Assembly: GCA_017537165.1 (NCBI GenBank)
Contig: JAFYLI010000052.1
Span: 1 to 57,936, forward strand
Direction of reading: 5' to 3'
DNA length: 57,936 nucleotides
Source of the DNA: Oscillospiraceae bacterium
GTDB taxonomy: Bacteria > Bacillota > Clostridia > Oscillospirales > Oscillospiraceae
Of the stretch, positions 42,592 to 51,414 are shown one piece after another. Numbering within the stretch: position 1 is the stretch's first letter; every line of letters begins with the position of its first letter. The notes below the pieces were generated by a model. That model was not told the origin of the DNA. It saw nothing but the letters and a program-made list of their open reading frames with translations, and searched no databases. A program made the position numbers and the translations under genes.

Positions 42592-43551
42592 TTAATTGGT
42601 TTCTACGGTTACACCCTTTTCGGCGAAGTACTTAGCTGCGCCTGCATGGAAGGGAGCAGTCATACCGCTGGTGGCGTTTTCAACGCTCAGCTCGGCGCCC
42701 TTACCATTTTCCTTGGTGATGGCATCGATGTTGTCGAAAATAGCCTTGGTCAGCTTGTAAACGTCATCTTCCTTAGCAGAAGAGGAAACGATGAGGGTTG
42801 CCTTAACGGTAACAGTGGTAACGTCCTCGGTCTGGCCATTGTAGGTGCCTGCGGGGATAGCATAGGTGGTGTAGAAGGGGCAGCTTGCCATGAGAGCCTC
42901 AGCAATTGCGCCGTCGATGGGAACGAGGTATGCATTGTTGGTGGTGCACAGCTCGGTGATAGCGGGAGTGGGAGCGCCTGCAACGATGAATGCAGCGTCG
43001 ATCTTGCCGTCCTTCAGACCGTCAGCGGAGTCAGCGAAGCTCAGATACTGAGCGTTGATGTCGGCCTCGGTGAGACCTGCAGCGCCCAGAACGTCCATAG
43101 CGTTGAAGTAAACGCCGGAACCGGGAGCACCGATGGAAACGGACTTGCCGGCCAGGTCAGCAACACTCTTGATGGAGGGATCCATGGTGATGAGCTGAAC
43201 AGCCTCTGCATAGAGACCTGCTACAACGCGGAAGGAGTCAACCTTGCCTTCGGACTCGAAGGAACGGGTGCCTGCCCAAGCGTAAGCCATAACGTCGGAC
43301 TGAACGGTGCCCAGCTGATAGTCGCCGGCAGCGATGCCCTGAATGTTTGCCTTGGAACCGTCGGTGGAAACAACGGTAACGTCAATGCCTGCATGGTTCT
43401 TGATGTACTGGCCGAGAACACCGCCGTAACCATAATAGGTGCCGGAGGTACCACCGGTACCCATGGTCATCTTGGTAGCGGAACCGCCGCCGCAAGCAGC
43501 AAGGCTGAGAGCGAGGACGAGAACCAGCAGAATGCATACAAACTTCTTCAT
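42592..43551 (-). CDS. TAXI family TRAP transporter solute-binding lipoprotein
   Basis: A 319-residue extracellular receptor. The N-terminus is a lipoprotein signal (KKFVCILLVLVLALSLAACGGG; lipobox LAAC, Cys at 20), and the mature protein has the TAXI landmark TMGTGGTSGTYYGYGGVLGQ and SKANIQGIAAGDYQLGTVQSD. It is expressed from its own promoter with a strong ribosome binding site (AAGGAGAA). Length and fold are normal. Substrate cannot be assigned from sequence. Confidence 0.93.
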   Translation of the reverse strand: MKKFVCILLVLVLALSLAACGGGSATKMTMGTGGTSGTYYGYGGVLGQYIKNHAGIDVTVVSTDGSKANIQGIAAGDYQLGTVQSDVMAYAWAGTRSFESEGKVDSFRVVAGLYAEAVQLITMDPSIKSVADLAGKSVSIGAPGSGVYFNAMDVLGAAGLTEADINAQYLSFADSADGLKDGKIDAAFIVAGAPTPAITELCTTNNAYLVPIDGAIAEALMASCPFYTTYAIPAGTYNGQTEDVTTVTVKATLIVSSSAKEDDVYKLTKAIFDNIDAITKENGKGAELSVENATSGMTAPFHAGAAKYFAEKGVTVETN

Positions 43552-43596
43552 AATGATTCTCCTTTTTTGCCTAAATTTTTTTGAATTGGTTCACTT

Positions 43597-43625
43597 ATTA
43601 TACTATGATAATTTAGTTTAATCAA
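43597..43625 (-). promoter_or_regulatory. Sigma-A promoter of the TRAP operon
   Basis: On the minus strand: TTGATT (43625-43620), a 17-base spacer and a perfect TATAAT (43602-43597). Confidence 0.8.
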
Positions 43626-43711
43626 GAGGACGCAAGCAAAATTATGATAAAAATGAATAATATTTCATTAGAACTTTCATAAAATACTAAAAAACAGCGT
43701 TTAATAAGGGA

Positions 43712-43745
43712 AAAACGGCACCACAATGAATGTGGTGCCGTTTAC
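43712..43745 (-). terminator. Terminator after the URO-D-family gene
   Basis: AAACGGCACCACA-TTCAT-TGTGGTGCCGTTTTTCC on the minus strand, a 13-bp stem with U-run. It separates the gene from the TRAP operon behind it. Confidence 0.88.
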
Positions 43746-43759
43746 TTTAACTATGTAAA

Positions 43760-44890
43760 TTACTTGCTGTAGTTGATTCTGGACTGCTTGTACATCTCCT
43801 CGCGGAAAGCGGGGGTGAGCCAGTGAGAAGCATAGTAGTTGTAGAAGCTGGGCTTTTCAGCGGTGCAGCAACGGTCAACATACTCGCGAGCGATGCGGCG
43901 CTGCTCTTCCTCAGGCAGCTTTGCAAATGCCTCGCCCTTTTCCTTCTCGGTGGGCAGAGCCATGATCTCTTCGGGAATGTTCTGGGGATAGGTAGCGATG
44001 AGGAGCTTATCACCATACTTGTCATAGATGGAGTAGCAGTCATTCATCAGCTGGGGAGCCCAAGCATCCCAACCTGCATTGATGTAGCAGGGAACCAGCA
44101 TCTCGTTTGCGCCACAGGAGTGGATCTCGCAGAAGAAGCCGAGGGAGTGGAGGTGATCGGTGAGTCTCTTCATGTAGGGAACGATCATCTCTTCAGCAAG
44201 TGCGGGAGAGAAGAAGGGAGCTCTCTGAGAACCCCAGTCGTCGTGGAAGAAGACGGACTTTACGAGGGGGAAGTACTCATTGATCTTGTCGAAGATGCGG
44301 ATGTAGAGGTCGGTGAGCTTGTTGAAGAAGGAGTGAACGTACTCCTGAGAATCCTCGTCCATAAGAGCCATAGCTGCGCCTTCGAACTCGAGGAGGGAGA
44401 TCAGTCTTTCAAAGTAGCCGCTGAAGAACCAAATCTGGGGGAACTTCTCCTCGGTGAGGTAGGTGCCGTTATTGAGGGCTGCGGAGCCTGCCCAATCCCA
44501 TGCATCGATGTCGGGCCATACGAGCTTCTCTTCCCAATCAGCAATATCCTCCAGGAAGGGCTTGCCGGGGCGAACCATGGAACCGCCAACGCTCTGGATG
44601 TACTCCCACTCTACGCCGAACATATCGGGGCCACCGGCCTCGGTGTTGGCATCGAAACGGGAATTCTCAATGATCATACCGCGAGCGATATCATCGGGAA
44701 TGAGTCTGGGAACAAAGATAGCAGCATCCATAGCCTGCATACCCTGCCACCAGGGCTTTCTGGAGAACATAGCGAAGCCATGCTCACGCTTGTTGAGGGG
44801 ATACTGGAAAGACTTCATGGGCATACCCATGAAACCGGGAACTTCAATGTACTCGAGTTCCTTGGGGTCGAAAGCGGGAATAGAAGACAT
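43760..44890 (-). CDS. Uroporphyrinogen decarboxylase-family protein, corrinoid methyltransferase-like
   Basis: A 376-residue TIM-barrel protein of the URO-D superfamily. It is not ordinary HemE: it has HxCG in CEIHSCGANEM (His257, Cys259), the zinc ligands of MtaA/MtbA-type methyltransferases, a possible third ligand in DRCCTAE (Cys341/342), and FFHDDWGSQRAPF in the usual place for the branch. Such enzymes move a methyl group between a corrinoid protein and coenzyme M, tetrahydrofolate or a methylated substrate. No corrinoid protein gene is nearby. The promoter is a perfect TTGACA-N17-TATAAT with inverted repeats on it, and AAGGAGG is the ribosome binding site. Methyltransferase activity is inferred, not shown. 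Confidence 0.82.
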   Translation of the reverse strand: MSSIPAFDPKELEYIEVPGFMGMPMKSFQYPLNKREHGFAMFSRKPWWQGMQAMDAAIFVPRLIPDDIARGMIIENSRFDANTEAGGPDMFGVEWEYIQSVGGSMVRPGKPFLEDIADWEEKLVWPDIDAWDWAGSAALNNGTYLTEEKFPQIWFFSGYFERLISLLEFEGAAMALMDEDSQEYVHSFFNKLTDLYIRIFDKINEYFPLVKSVFFHDDWGSQRAPFFSPALAEEMIVPYMKRLTDHLHSLGFFCEIHSCGANEMLVPCYINAGWDAWAPQLMNDCYSIYDKYGDKLLIATYPQNIPEEIMALPTEKEKGEAFAKLPEEEQRRIAREYVDRCCTAEKPSFYNYYASHWLTPAFREEMYKQSRINYSK

Positions 44891-44960
44891 TGTTATTTCC
44901 TCCTTGATAGATATATGATTAAGTAGTTATAGAGTTTACAACTATACAAAAACCTAAACA

Positions 44961-44989
44961 ATTATATAGGTAAGCAGACACTTTGTCAA
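44961..44989 (-). promoter_or_regulatory. Consensus sigma-A promoter with operator-like repeats
   Basis: On the minus strand: TTGACA (44989-44984), 17 bases, TATAAT (44966-44961). Another TTGACA lies 13 bases upstream. ACCTA-N10-TAGGT (44952-44971) straddles the -10, and TAGTT-N11-AACTA (44924-44944) lies in the early transcript. A fully consensus promoter with such repeats is likely to be repressed. Confidence 0.85.
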
Positions 44990-45012
44990 TTCTTTTGTCA
45001 AATTTAGCCTTT

Positions 45013-46260
45013 TTAAGGGGAAAATATGAAGGACAGAATGACAAAAGTAACAAGAACCGGAGTCACATACTTCAGTACTGCGATCCATATCCTGCCTGCC
45101 ATGCAATCGCATCCGAAAATATCCGTGATGGCTTGTTTACTGCCGCCGAATATTATGGCGGCGCAGCTTGCTACGGAAACGAGCGTTATTAGTAGGTATT
45201 CTGCTATGAATTCGTAAACGTTGAGCCAGCTGAGCGGTTTACCGTAACTCATATATACGGGAAGACCGAGTATGAATGCTGCAACGGTAATTAGTAGTAC
45301 CGCCGAAGAGTGTTTCACTCCCGTGGATGCGCAGAGTGCTGCGGAGGGTGTTTCGATCATGGAGATAACTGAGGTGACGGCGGCAAGAAGTACGAGTATG
45401 AAGAATAGCAGCGTCATGATGAGCCCGCTTTTGCTTGTACCGAATATTTTGGGAACGGCATCAAAAAGAAGTGTGGGACCGCAGCCCGGATCAATGCCCT
45501 GCGCAGATGCCGCCGGAAGTATGGCAAATGCTGCAAGTATGGCAGTTAGAGTATCAAACAACGGAATAAATATGGCTTGTGCGGCAAGATTACCTTTTTT
45601 GCGCTGGTAAGCTCCGCACACCAGCATACATCCTTGGCCTAAGGACATGGAGAAAAACACCTGCACCAAAGCAGAAGCGGCACATCGTATATTGAAATCT
45701 TCCCGCCTTGGAGTCATGAGATTAATCAATTCGTTACGCGCAGGGGCAGAAGACAACGTGTGGAGAACAACAAATACCAGCATTAATATGAGTAAGGGTA
45801 TGACGGCTTTTGAGAAGCTTTCTATACCTTTCTGTACTCCGAGGAACACGATAGCAGCGGATAATGCCATAAACACAATGCTCCAGAACACGTGGCCGCC
45901 CCAAGATAATCCCAGCAGCTCGGCCACCGCATGAAATACCATACCGCCGAAAAAGCAGTAGTATGAGAGAATCAACATGCAGGCTGCGATGGATGCCCAC
46001 CCTGCCCAACGGTAGAATGTTCCGAATTTTCCGTAGGCGTGGGGAGCAGATTCGCCTCCGCGCCTGCCTATGGCGAACTCGGCCAAAAGTACGGGGAAAC
46101 CGGCAAGAAGAACGAATAAAAGGTAGAAAATCAGGAAAGCAAAGCAGCCGTTTTCACCCATTTTGTAAGGAAAACCCCATATGTTGCCCAAACCCAAAGC
46201 GGCTCCCACCGAAGCCATAATAAAGCCAAAAGAGGAACCCCAGTGATTTTTCGCCTCCAT
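45013..46260 (-). CDS. Sodium-dependent transporter, NSS (LeuT-like) family
   Basis: A 415-residue symporter with about eleven hydrophobic helices. The first-helix signature ASVGAALGLGNIWGFPY carries the sodium and substrate site of LeuT/MhsT-type carriers, and QVFFSMSLGQGCMLVCGAY is the matching TM6 region. ATG 46260 follows GGAGGGG; an upstream in-frame start at 46293 is less likely. It imports an amino acid or amine with Na+. It runs the same way as the methyltransferase-like gene but stands behind that gene's promoter, so it is separately expressed. Confidence 0.92.
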   Translation of the reverse strand: MEAKNHWGSSFGFIMASVGAALGLGNIWGFPYKMGENGCFAFLIFYLLFVLLAGFPVLLAEFAIGRRGGESAPHAYGKFGTFYRWAGWASIAACMLILSYYCFFGGMVFHAVAELLGLSWGGHVFWSIVFMALSAAIVFLGVQKGIESFSKAVIPLLILMLVFVVLHTLSSAPARNELINLMTPRREDFNIRCAASALVQVFFSMSLGQGCMLVCGAYQRKKGNLAAQAIFIPLFDTLTAILAAFAILPAASAQGIDPGCGPTLLFDAVPKIFGTSKSGLIMTLLFFILVLLAAVTSVISMIETPSAALCASTGVKHSSAVLLITVAAFILGLPVYMSYGKPLSWLNVYEFIAEYLLITLVSVASCAAIIFGGSKQAITDIFGCDCMAGRIWIAVLKYVTPVLVTFVILSFIFSP

Positions 46261-46330
46261 TTTTGCCCCTCCGATCATAAATCTCTTGTCCATAGATATT
46301 TATTTGCAGCGTTTTTTATTACAGATGTGG

Positions 46331-46353
46331 AACAGCCCTCCGCCGGAAAGACG
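46331..46353 (-). terminator. Hairpin after the HTH-TPR gene
   Basis: AACAGCCCTCCG and CGGAGGGCTGTT form a strong 12-bp stem just after the regulator's stop codon. The U-run is short. Confidence 0.65.
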
Positions 46354-46364
46354 GAGGGCTGTTG

Positions 46365-47288
46365 TTAGTGAATTTCATTTTTCAGTCTTGTGGCGGTCTT
46401 GACTGCCATATCGGCTTCCACATCAAAACCTCTGCCACGAAGAATTTCTGCAATACGTAAATACATAGCTGCCGCATCATGATGCTTGCCGAGGGCCTCA
46501 TAACAGAAAGCCTTAGAATAAAGCTCATCACAGAAAGCCGTACCAATATCACCCGCTTTGTCATATAACGCGATAGCTTCTTCGTATTTGCCAAGATTAC
46601 GACATATATCGCCGCCGATTATGAACAAAGTCCAGTCATCTGAGAAACGCATAATCCCTTCCTTGAAACATGCATATGCCTCGTCGGTGCGGTTGGCATA
46701 AAGATATGCTCTGAGCAGATGTTCCAATGTTCTTGGATTTGAAGAGTCGGAGTCGTAGATCATTTTGTAATGATTGAGAATATCGTTACCTTTACCTATA
46801 GCGAAGAAAAGCTTTATACGGCAGGCACATGCTCTGTTATAGGAGAAGGGATCCTCGTCAGGATTGCAGGTGAGAATATCATCATACCATTTCATTGCAT
46901 TTTCTATGCAATAGTCCATCATAAACTGATGGAGCATTGCAAGATTCCATTTATCTGCTAAAGAAAGTTTACCGGCCTGCTGCAATTTTTCGTATTCCGC
47001 AAGGCACCGCATAAAGTCATCGGGTGAGCGAGTGTCTTCGTAAACCGAAGCAAGTCTCTGGGCGTAGTTATCGTACGCAATGGAACTATTTTTGTAAAGG
47101 TCATCGACGGTAATGCCATAAAGCTCAGCAAGCACCGGGAGCGTCAGCACGTCGGGGAGGGTGGTTCCGCACTCCCAGCGAGAAACAGTCTGCGTGTTGA
47201 GGTGGAGTGTGTCTGCTACTTGTTCTTGAGTAAGGCCTTTTGCAAGGCGATATTTTTTAAGATTTGCGATAAATATATTTTGGGCCAT
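46365..47288 (-). CDS. Helix-turn-helix regulator with TPR-like repeats
   Basis: A 307-residue protein with a Xre-type HTH at the N-terminus (LTQEQVADTLHLNTQTVSRWE, about residues 18-38, quoted as QEQVADTLHLNTQTVSRW) and a C-terminal array of TPR-like helices (for example YEEAIALYDKAGDIG and YSKAFCYEALGKHHDAA). This layout fits regulators sensing peptide or partner proteins (RNPP-like or phage-type). ATG 47288 follows GGAGGT. A perfect palindrome AGAAGCTTCT lies in its leader and could be its own operator. It may control the neighbouring NSS, methyltransferase-like or TRAP genes; that is a guess from position. Confidence 0.85.
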   Translation of the reverse strand: MAQNIFIANLKKYRLAKGLTQEQVADTLHLNTQTVSRWECGTTLPDVLTLPVLAELYGITVDDLYKNSSIAYDNYAQRLASVYEDTRSPDDFMRCLAEYEKLQQAGKLSLADKWNLAMLHQFMMDYCIENAMKWYDDILTCNPDEDPFSYNRACACRIKLFFAIGKGNDILNHYKMIYDSDSSNPRTLEHLLRAYLYANRTDEAYACFKEGIMRFSDDWTLFIIGGDICRNLGKYEEAIALYDKAGDIGTAFCDELYSKAFCYEALGKHHDAAAMYLRIAEILRGRGFDVEADMAVKTATRLKNEIH

Positions 47289-47330
47289 AGTGTGTACCTC
47301 CGTGTTTGTATATTAGAAGCTTCTGAGATA

Positions 47331-47358
47331 ATTGTAGCAGGTTATATGAAGAATGTAA
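47331..47358 (-). promoter_or_regulatory. Putative promoter of the HTH-TPR gene
   Basis: On the minus strand: TTACAT (47358-47353), 16 bases, TACAAT (47336-47331). The 10-bp palindrome AGAAGCTTCT at 47315-47324 lies just downstream. Confidence 0.55.
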
Positions 47359-47465
47359 GGTCTCATTCTGTGAATAGACTCTCAAAAAATGTTTAGTAGA
47401 CCTTTTGAACCGGTGGAGAATTAAAAATAAAAATAAAGTATACATATAAAAATTTTCAAAAACAG

Positions 47466-47494
47466 TTGAGAAGTTCTGCAAAATTTGGTATAGT
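47466..47494 (+). promoter_or_regulatory. Sigma-A promoter of gdpP
   Basis: TTGAGA at 47466-47471, a 17-base spacer and TATAGT at 47489-47494 with an extended TG. Confidence 0.75.
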
Positions 47495-47533
47495 TATTTA
47501 TCTATGATTTAAAATAGCGGGAGGTGTGCGCAA

Positions 47534-49555
47534 TTGAAGAAACGTGAAGATATATTTCGTCTGTTCAGACCATCCATGAGGATGTATTTTGTGTTCCTTG
47601 TTCTCTTCGTTCTGGCTGCACTATTTACCGGTAAGTTTATCCTTGCGGCCGCAGAGGCAGTGGTTGTTGCACTGCTGACTTGGTATTCTGGACACTTCAA
47701 TAAAAAGAGAAAACGTCAGGTAATCGAGTATATCGAGGCCGCCGCATACAATCTTGAAGGTGCACCCAAGGGGACTATAAGGGATATACCGTTCCCCATG
47801 GTAATTTTCAATACTGCCAACGGACGGATTTTGTGGAGCAACGAGCATTTCCTTGCCATTACGGGCGGAAGAGATCATTTCTTTGAAATCGGTATCAGCG
47901 ATATGGTGCCCGGTTTCAAGTACCGCTGGTTGGTGGAGGGAAAGAACAGCGCACCTGAGTATGTCAGAATAGGCGAACGTATATATAATGTGTGCGGTAA
48001 TGCCGTAAAAGTGAATGAGAAGGGCGGAGAGCGCTCTTTTTGGGGCGTGCTTTACTGGCTGGACGTTACAGACCACGTCATTATGGAACGCAAGTATAAG
48101 GACACTCGTCCCGTTGTGGCAGTAATGATGCTGGACAACTATGACGAACTGTTTAAGAACGTTACGGAAACCGCAAAATCTGCCGTTCTTGCTGCGGTAG
48201 ACTCCATTGTTATGGAGTGGAGCAAGGGAGCGGGAGGATACCTTTCCAGATATGACCGTGATCGCTATATCTTCATTTTTGAGGAATCTTATATGCCGGG
48301 CATACTTGCCGATAAGTTCACGGTGCTTGATAGAGTTCGTGAGATAACGGGACCCGGCGGTATACCTGCCACCATGAGTATCGGTATCGGCAGAGGTGCC
48401 GCAAACCTTGAGGAAGGCTTCCAGTTTGCGCTTCTCGGTATAGATATGGCGCTTTCCCGCGGCGGTGATCAGGCTGTTATAAAGAATAATCAAAACTTTG
48501 AATTTTACGGCGGACATTCCGTTGCCGTGGAAAGACGCACCAAAGTTAAATCCAGAGTTATGGCCAATGCTCTTAAGGAGCTTATCGCGGATTCTTCCAA
48601 TATTATCATTACGGGTCATAAGCATGCCGACCTTGACTGTATCGGTGCTGCTGTAGGTATTTGCTGTATAGCCAGAAAATTGGGTAAATCGGCTTACGTT
48701 GTAGTGAATAAAGATACCAATGTGGCAATGCCCATGGTAAATCGCCTTAAGGAACTGCCCGAATATGAGCGTACCTTTATCAGCGCAAATGATGCCATGC
48801 TTGTTGCTGACGGCAAGACGCTCTTGGTAGTAGTGGACACCAACCGACCCGATCAGGTCGAGGCATTTGACCTTATGTTGTCCTGCAACCGCATTGCCGT
48901 TGTTGACCATCACCGCAGAGCAGCAGAATATATCTCCAATGCTGCCCTTAATTTCCACGAGCCTTATGCATCTTCGGCAAGTGAATTGTCTACCGAACTG
49001 CTGCAATATCTCGTGGAGACCTCTGATCTCCTTAAAACGGAAGCTGAGGCTATGCTTTCGGGTATAGTCCTTGATACAAAGAACTTCACCATGCGCACGG
49101 GTAGCAGAACATTTGAATCTGCAGCATTCCTGCGTAAGGCCGGTTCCGATACCACAGAGGTAAAACGTCTCTTCCAGAGCGACCTGCCCAGTACGGTCGC
49201 TAAGTACTCCATTATACGAAATGCAAAGATATACCGAGAGGGTATTGCGATTGCGGTAATGGAGACCAAGGAAGACCGCATCATTGCCGCTCAGGCGGCG
49301 GATGAGCTGCTGAATATCAGCGGCATACACACATCTTTCGTTATATACGGTGAGGACGGCGGCGTAAATATTTCCGCGCGTTCCATTGGCGACGTAAACG
49401 TTCAGTTCGTTCTTGAAAAACTGGGCGGCGGCGGCAACCGTTCCATGGCAGGCGCGCAGATGAAGGGTAAGACCACTGATGAAGTGCTCAGTGAACTGCA
49501 CGGCGCCATAGAGGCTTTCATTGCGGGTGAAGAAACCAAGCAGGAAAGCGAATAA
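47534..49555 (+). CDS. gdpP: Cyclic-di-AMP phosphodiesterase GdpP (DHH/DHHA1 family)
   Basis: Membrane-bound enzyme that hydrolyses c-di-AMP and so affects osmotic and cell-wall homeostasis. The 673 residues have two N-terminal transmembrane helices (about 12-54), a PAS-like domain, a degenerate GGDEF domain, and the catalytic DHH part with GHKHADLDCIGAA about residue 360 and VVDHHRRA about 458. A DHHA1 domain with GGGGNRSMAGAQM ends it. It starts with TTG behind GGGAGGTG. It leads gdpP-rplI-dnaB, a conserved Firmicutes trio. Confidence 0.94.
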   Translation: MKKREDIFRLFRPSMRMYFVFLVLFVLAALFTGKFILAAAEAVVVALLTWYSGHFNKKRKRQVIEYIEAAAYNLEGAPKGTIRDIPFPMVIFNTANGRILWSNEHFLAITGGRDHFFEIGISDMVPGFKYRWLVEGKNSAPEYVRIGERIYNVCGNAVKVNEKGGERSFWGVLYWLDVTDHVIMERKYKDTRPVVAVMMLDNYDELFKNVTETAKSAVLAAVDSIVMEWSKGAGGYLSRYDRDRYIFIFEESYMPGILADKFTVLDRVREITGPGGIPATMSIGIGRGAANLEEGFQFALLGIDMALSRGGDQAVIKNNQNFEFYGGHSVAVERRTKVKSRVMANALKELIADSSNIIITGHKHADLDCIGAAVGICCIARKLGKSAYVVVNKDTNVAMPMVNRLKELPEYERTFISANDAMLVADGKTLLVVVDTNRPDQVEAFDLMLSCNRIAVVDHHRRAAEYISNAALNFHEPYASSASELSTELLQYLVETSDLLKTEAEAMLSGIVLDTKNFTMRTGSRTFESAAFLRKAGSDTTEVKRLFQSDLPSTVAKYSIIRNAKIYREGIAIAVMETKEDRIIAAQAADELLNISGIHTSFVIYGEDGGVNISARSIGDVNVQFVLEKLGGGGNRSMAGAQMKGKTTDEVLSELHGAIEAFIAGEETKQESE

Positions 49556-49587
49556 AAAAGAACAATCTCTTGAAAGGATGAAAGAAA

Positions 49588-50034
49588 ATGAAAGTTATTC
49601 TTCTGCAGGATGTAAAAGGACAGGGCAAGAAAGGTGAACTCAAGGAAGTTTCCGATGGTTATGCACGCAATTTCCTCTTCCCCAAGAAGCTGGCTGTTGA
49701 GGCAACTGCCGATAGCATAAACACCATGAAGCTGCAGGAAAAGGCAAAGCAGGCACAGATCGCCAAGGAGAAGGCAGAGGCAAAGGAAAATGCCGAGAAG
49801 CTCAAGGAGTGCACTGTTAAGATAGTAGCTAAGGCAGGCAACAATGGTAAGCTTTTCGGTGCAGTAACCTCTAAGGAAATTTCCGATGCTCTTGCAGCTC
49901 AGTTCAATATCGAAATCGAGAAGAACAAGATAGTTCAGGCTGATCCCATCAAGACCTATGGCTCCTTTGAAGTAAAGGTAAAGCTTGGCCATGAGATCAG
50001 TGCAACCCTCAAGGTTATGGTCGTAGAGGGCTGA
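49588..50034 (+). CDS. rplI: 50S ribosomal protein L9
   Basis: A 148-residue ribosomal protein beginning [20 protein letters not shown], with [13 protein letters not shown] in the N-terminal domain, the connecting helix in the middle, and [12 protein letters not shown] in the C-terminal domain. ATG 49588 follows GAAAGGATG. It lies between gdpP and dnaB as in most Firmicutes. Confidence 0.97.
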   Translation: MKVILLQDVKGQGKKGELKEVSDGYARNFLFPKKLAVEATADSINTMKLQEKAKQAQIAKEKAEAKENAEKLKECTVKIVAKAGNNGKLFGAVTSKEISDALAAQFNIEIEKNKIVQADPIKTYGSFEVKVKLGHEISATLKVMVVEG

Positions 50035-50076
50035 TAGAAACGGAAAAATACTTTCCCACATTGGAAGTGAAACAAA

Positions 50077-51411
50077 ATGGATGAGCTGCTTATAAAGCAA
50101 ATGCCCCACAGCTCCGAAGCGGAACAGGCTGTGCTCGGCTCCATATTGATAGACTCAAGGTGTGTTCCTGAGGTAATGGGATATCTGAAACCGTCGGATT
50201 TCTATCTTACGGTCAATAGGGAGATATATGAGGTAGTTTCCTCTATGTTCAACTACTCCCAGCCCATAGACCCGATTACACTCCTGGACCAGATGCGCCT
50301 TAACGGTGTATATAAGGACACAAGCCCAAACTATCTGGCTGAGTTGATGAACATTACCCCCACTGCGTCCAACGTAATGCGCTATGCCGCTATTGTTAAG
50401 GACAAGGCTATGCTGCGAGGAATCGCAGAGGTTGCGTCCGATATAGGCGGAATGGTATCTGCGGGTACGGGCAGTGCCGACGATGTTCTCGAAGCCGCAG
50501 AACGCAGGATATATGCCCTGCGTCAGGGTAAGGCAGCGGGTGGTCTGGAACCGGTTTCAGCTATTATCGGCGGAGTATATAAGCACCTTGGCGAGCTTGC
50601 CAAGGCGGGCGGAGAGATCCCGGGTCTTTCCACCGGTCTGCCGGATCTTGACAGCGTCATAATGGGTCTTAATAAATCCGACCTTATTCTGTTGGCATCC
50701 CGTCCCGGTATGGGTAAGACCAGTATTGCGCTGAATATTGGCCTTAGTGTCGCCAAGAGCAGTAATGTTAAGGTCGCTATATTCTCTCTGGAAATGTCTA
50801 AGGAGCAGCTTGCAATGCGTCTGCTCTCCAGTGAGGCATTTGTAGACAGCAAAAAGCTGCTTACGGGCCGCCTTTCCTCCGAAGATTGGAAAAAGATAGT
50901 TGCGGCGGCTACTGCCATCAGTAAAACGGGCATAATGATAGACGATAACTCTATGCTTACCGTATCGGACATGAATGCGCAGTGCAGAAGAGTTGATAAT
51001 TTGGGCTTGGTCATTATCGACTACCTTCAGCTGATGAGCAGCGCGTCCGGCGATTCCAACGAGAACAGACAGCAGGCCGTCAGTGATATTTCTCGTATGC
51101 TGAAAATAATGGCTAAGGAACTGAACGTTCCCGTAATATGCCTCTCTCAGCTTTCCCGAGCTAACGTTCAGCGAGGAGATAAGCGTCCCATGCTGTCCGA
51201 CCTTAGAGAATCCGGCTCCCTTGAGCAGGATGCTGATATAGTTCTCGGTCTTTACCGTGAGGACTATTTCCAGCGTGAATCCGAAAATCACAATTTGGCA
51301 GAGTGTATAGTAATGAAAAACCGCCACGGTAATACCGGCAGCATTGAGCTTCAGTGGCTGCCTGAATATACGACTTATGCGTCCGTGGATAGGATACACA
51401 GCGAGGAGTAA
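50077..51411 (+). CDS. dnaB: Replicative DNA helicase DnaB
   Basis: Ring helicase of the replication fork (DnaC in Bacillus terms), 444 residues. It has the N-terminal HSSEAEQAVLGSIL domain, Walker A SRPGMGKTS about residues 207-215, Walker B LVIIDYLQLMS, and LSQLSRANVQRGDKRPMLSDL in the C-terminal ring (quoted part: LSQLSRANVQRGDKRP). ATG 50077 is 43 bases after rplI. The tilS start lies only three bases after its stop, so the genes are coupled. Confidence 0.96.
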   Translation: MDELLIKQMPHSSEAEQAVLGSILIDSRCVPEVMGYLKPSDFYLTVNREIYEVVSSMFNYSQPIDPITLLDQMRLNGVYKDTSPNYLAELMNITPTASNVMRYAAIVKDKAMLRGIAEVASDIGGMVSAGTGSADDVLEAAERRIYALRQGKAAGGLEPVSAIIGGVYKHLGELAKAGGEIPGLSTGLPDLDSVIMGLNKSDLILLASRPGMGKTSIALNIGLSVAKSSNVKVAIFSLEMSKEQLAMRLLSSEAFVDSKKLLTGRLSSEDWKKIVAAATAISKTGIMIDDNSMLTVSDMNAQCRRVDNLGLVIIDYLQLMSSASGDSNENRQQAVSDISRMLKIMAKELNVPVICLSQLSRANVQRGDKRPMLSDLRESGSLEQDADIVLGLYREDYFQRESENHNLAECIVMKNRHGNTGSIELQWLPEYTTYASVDRIHSEE

Positions 51412-51414
51412 ACA

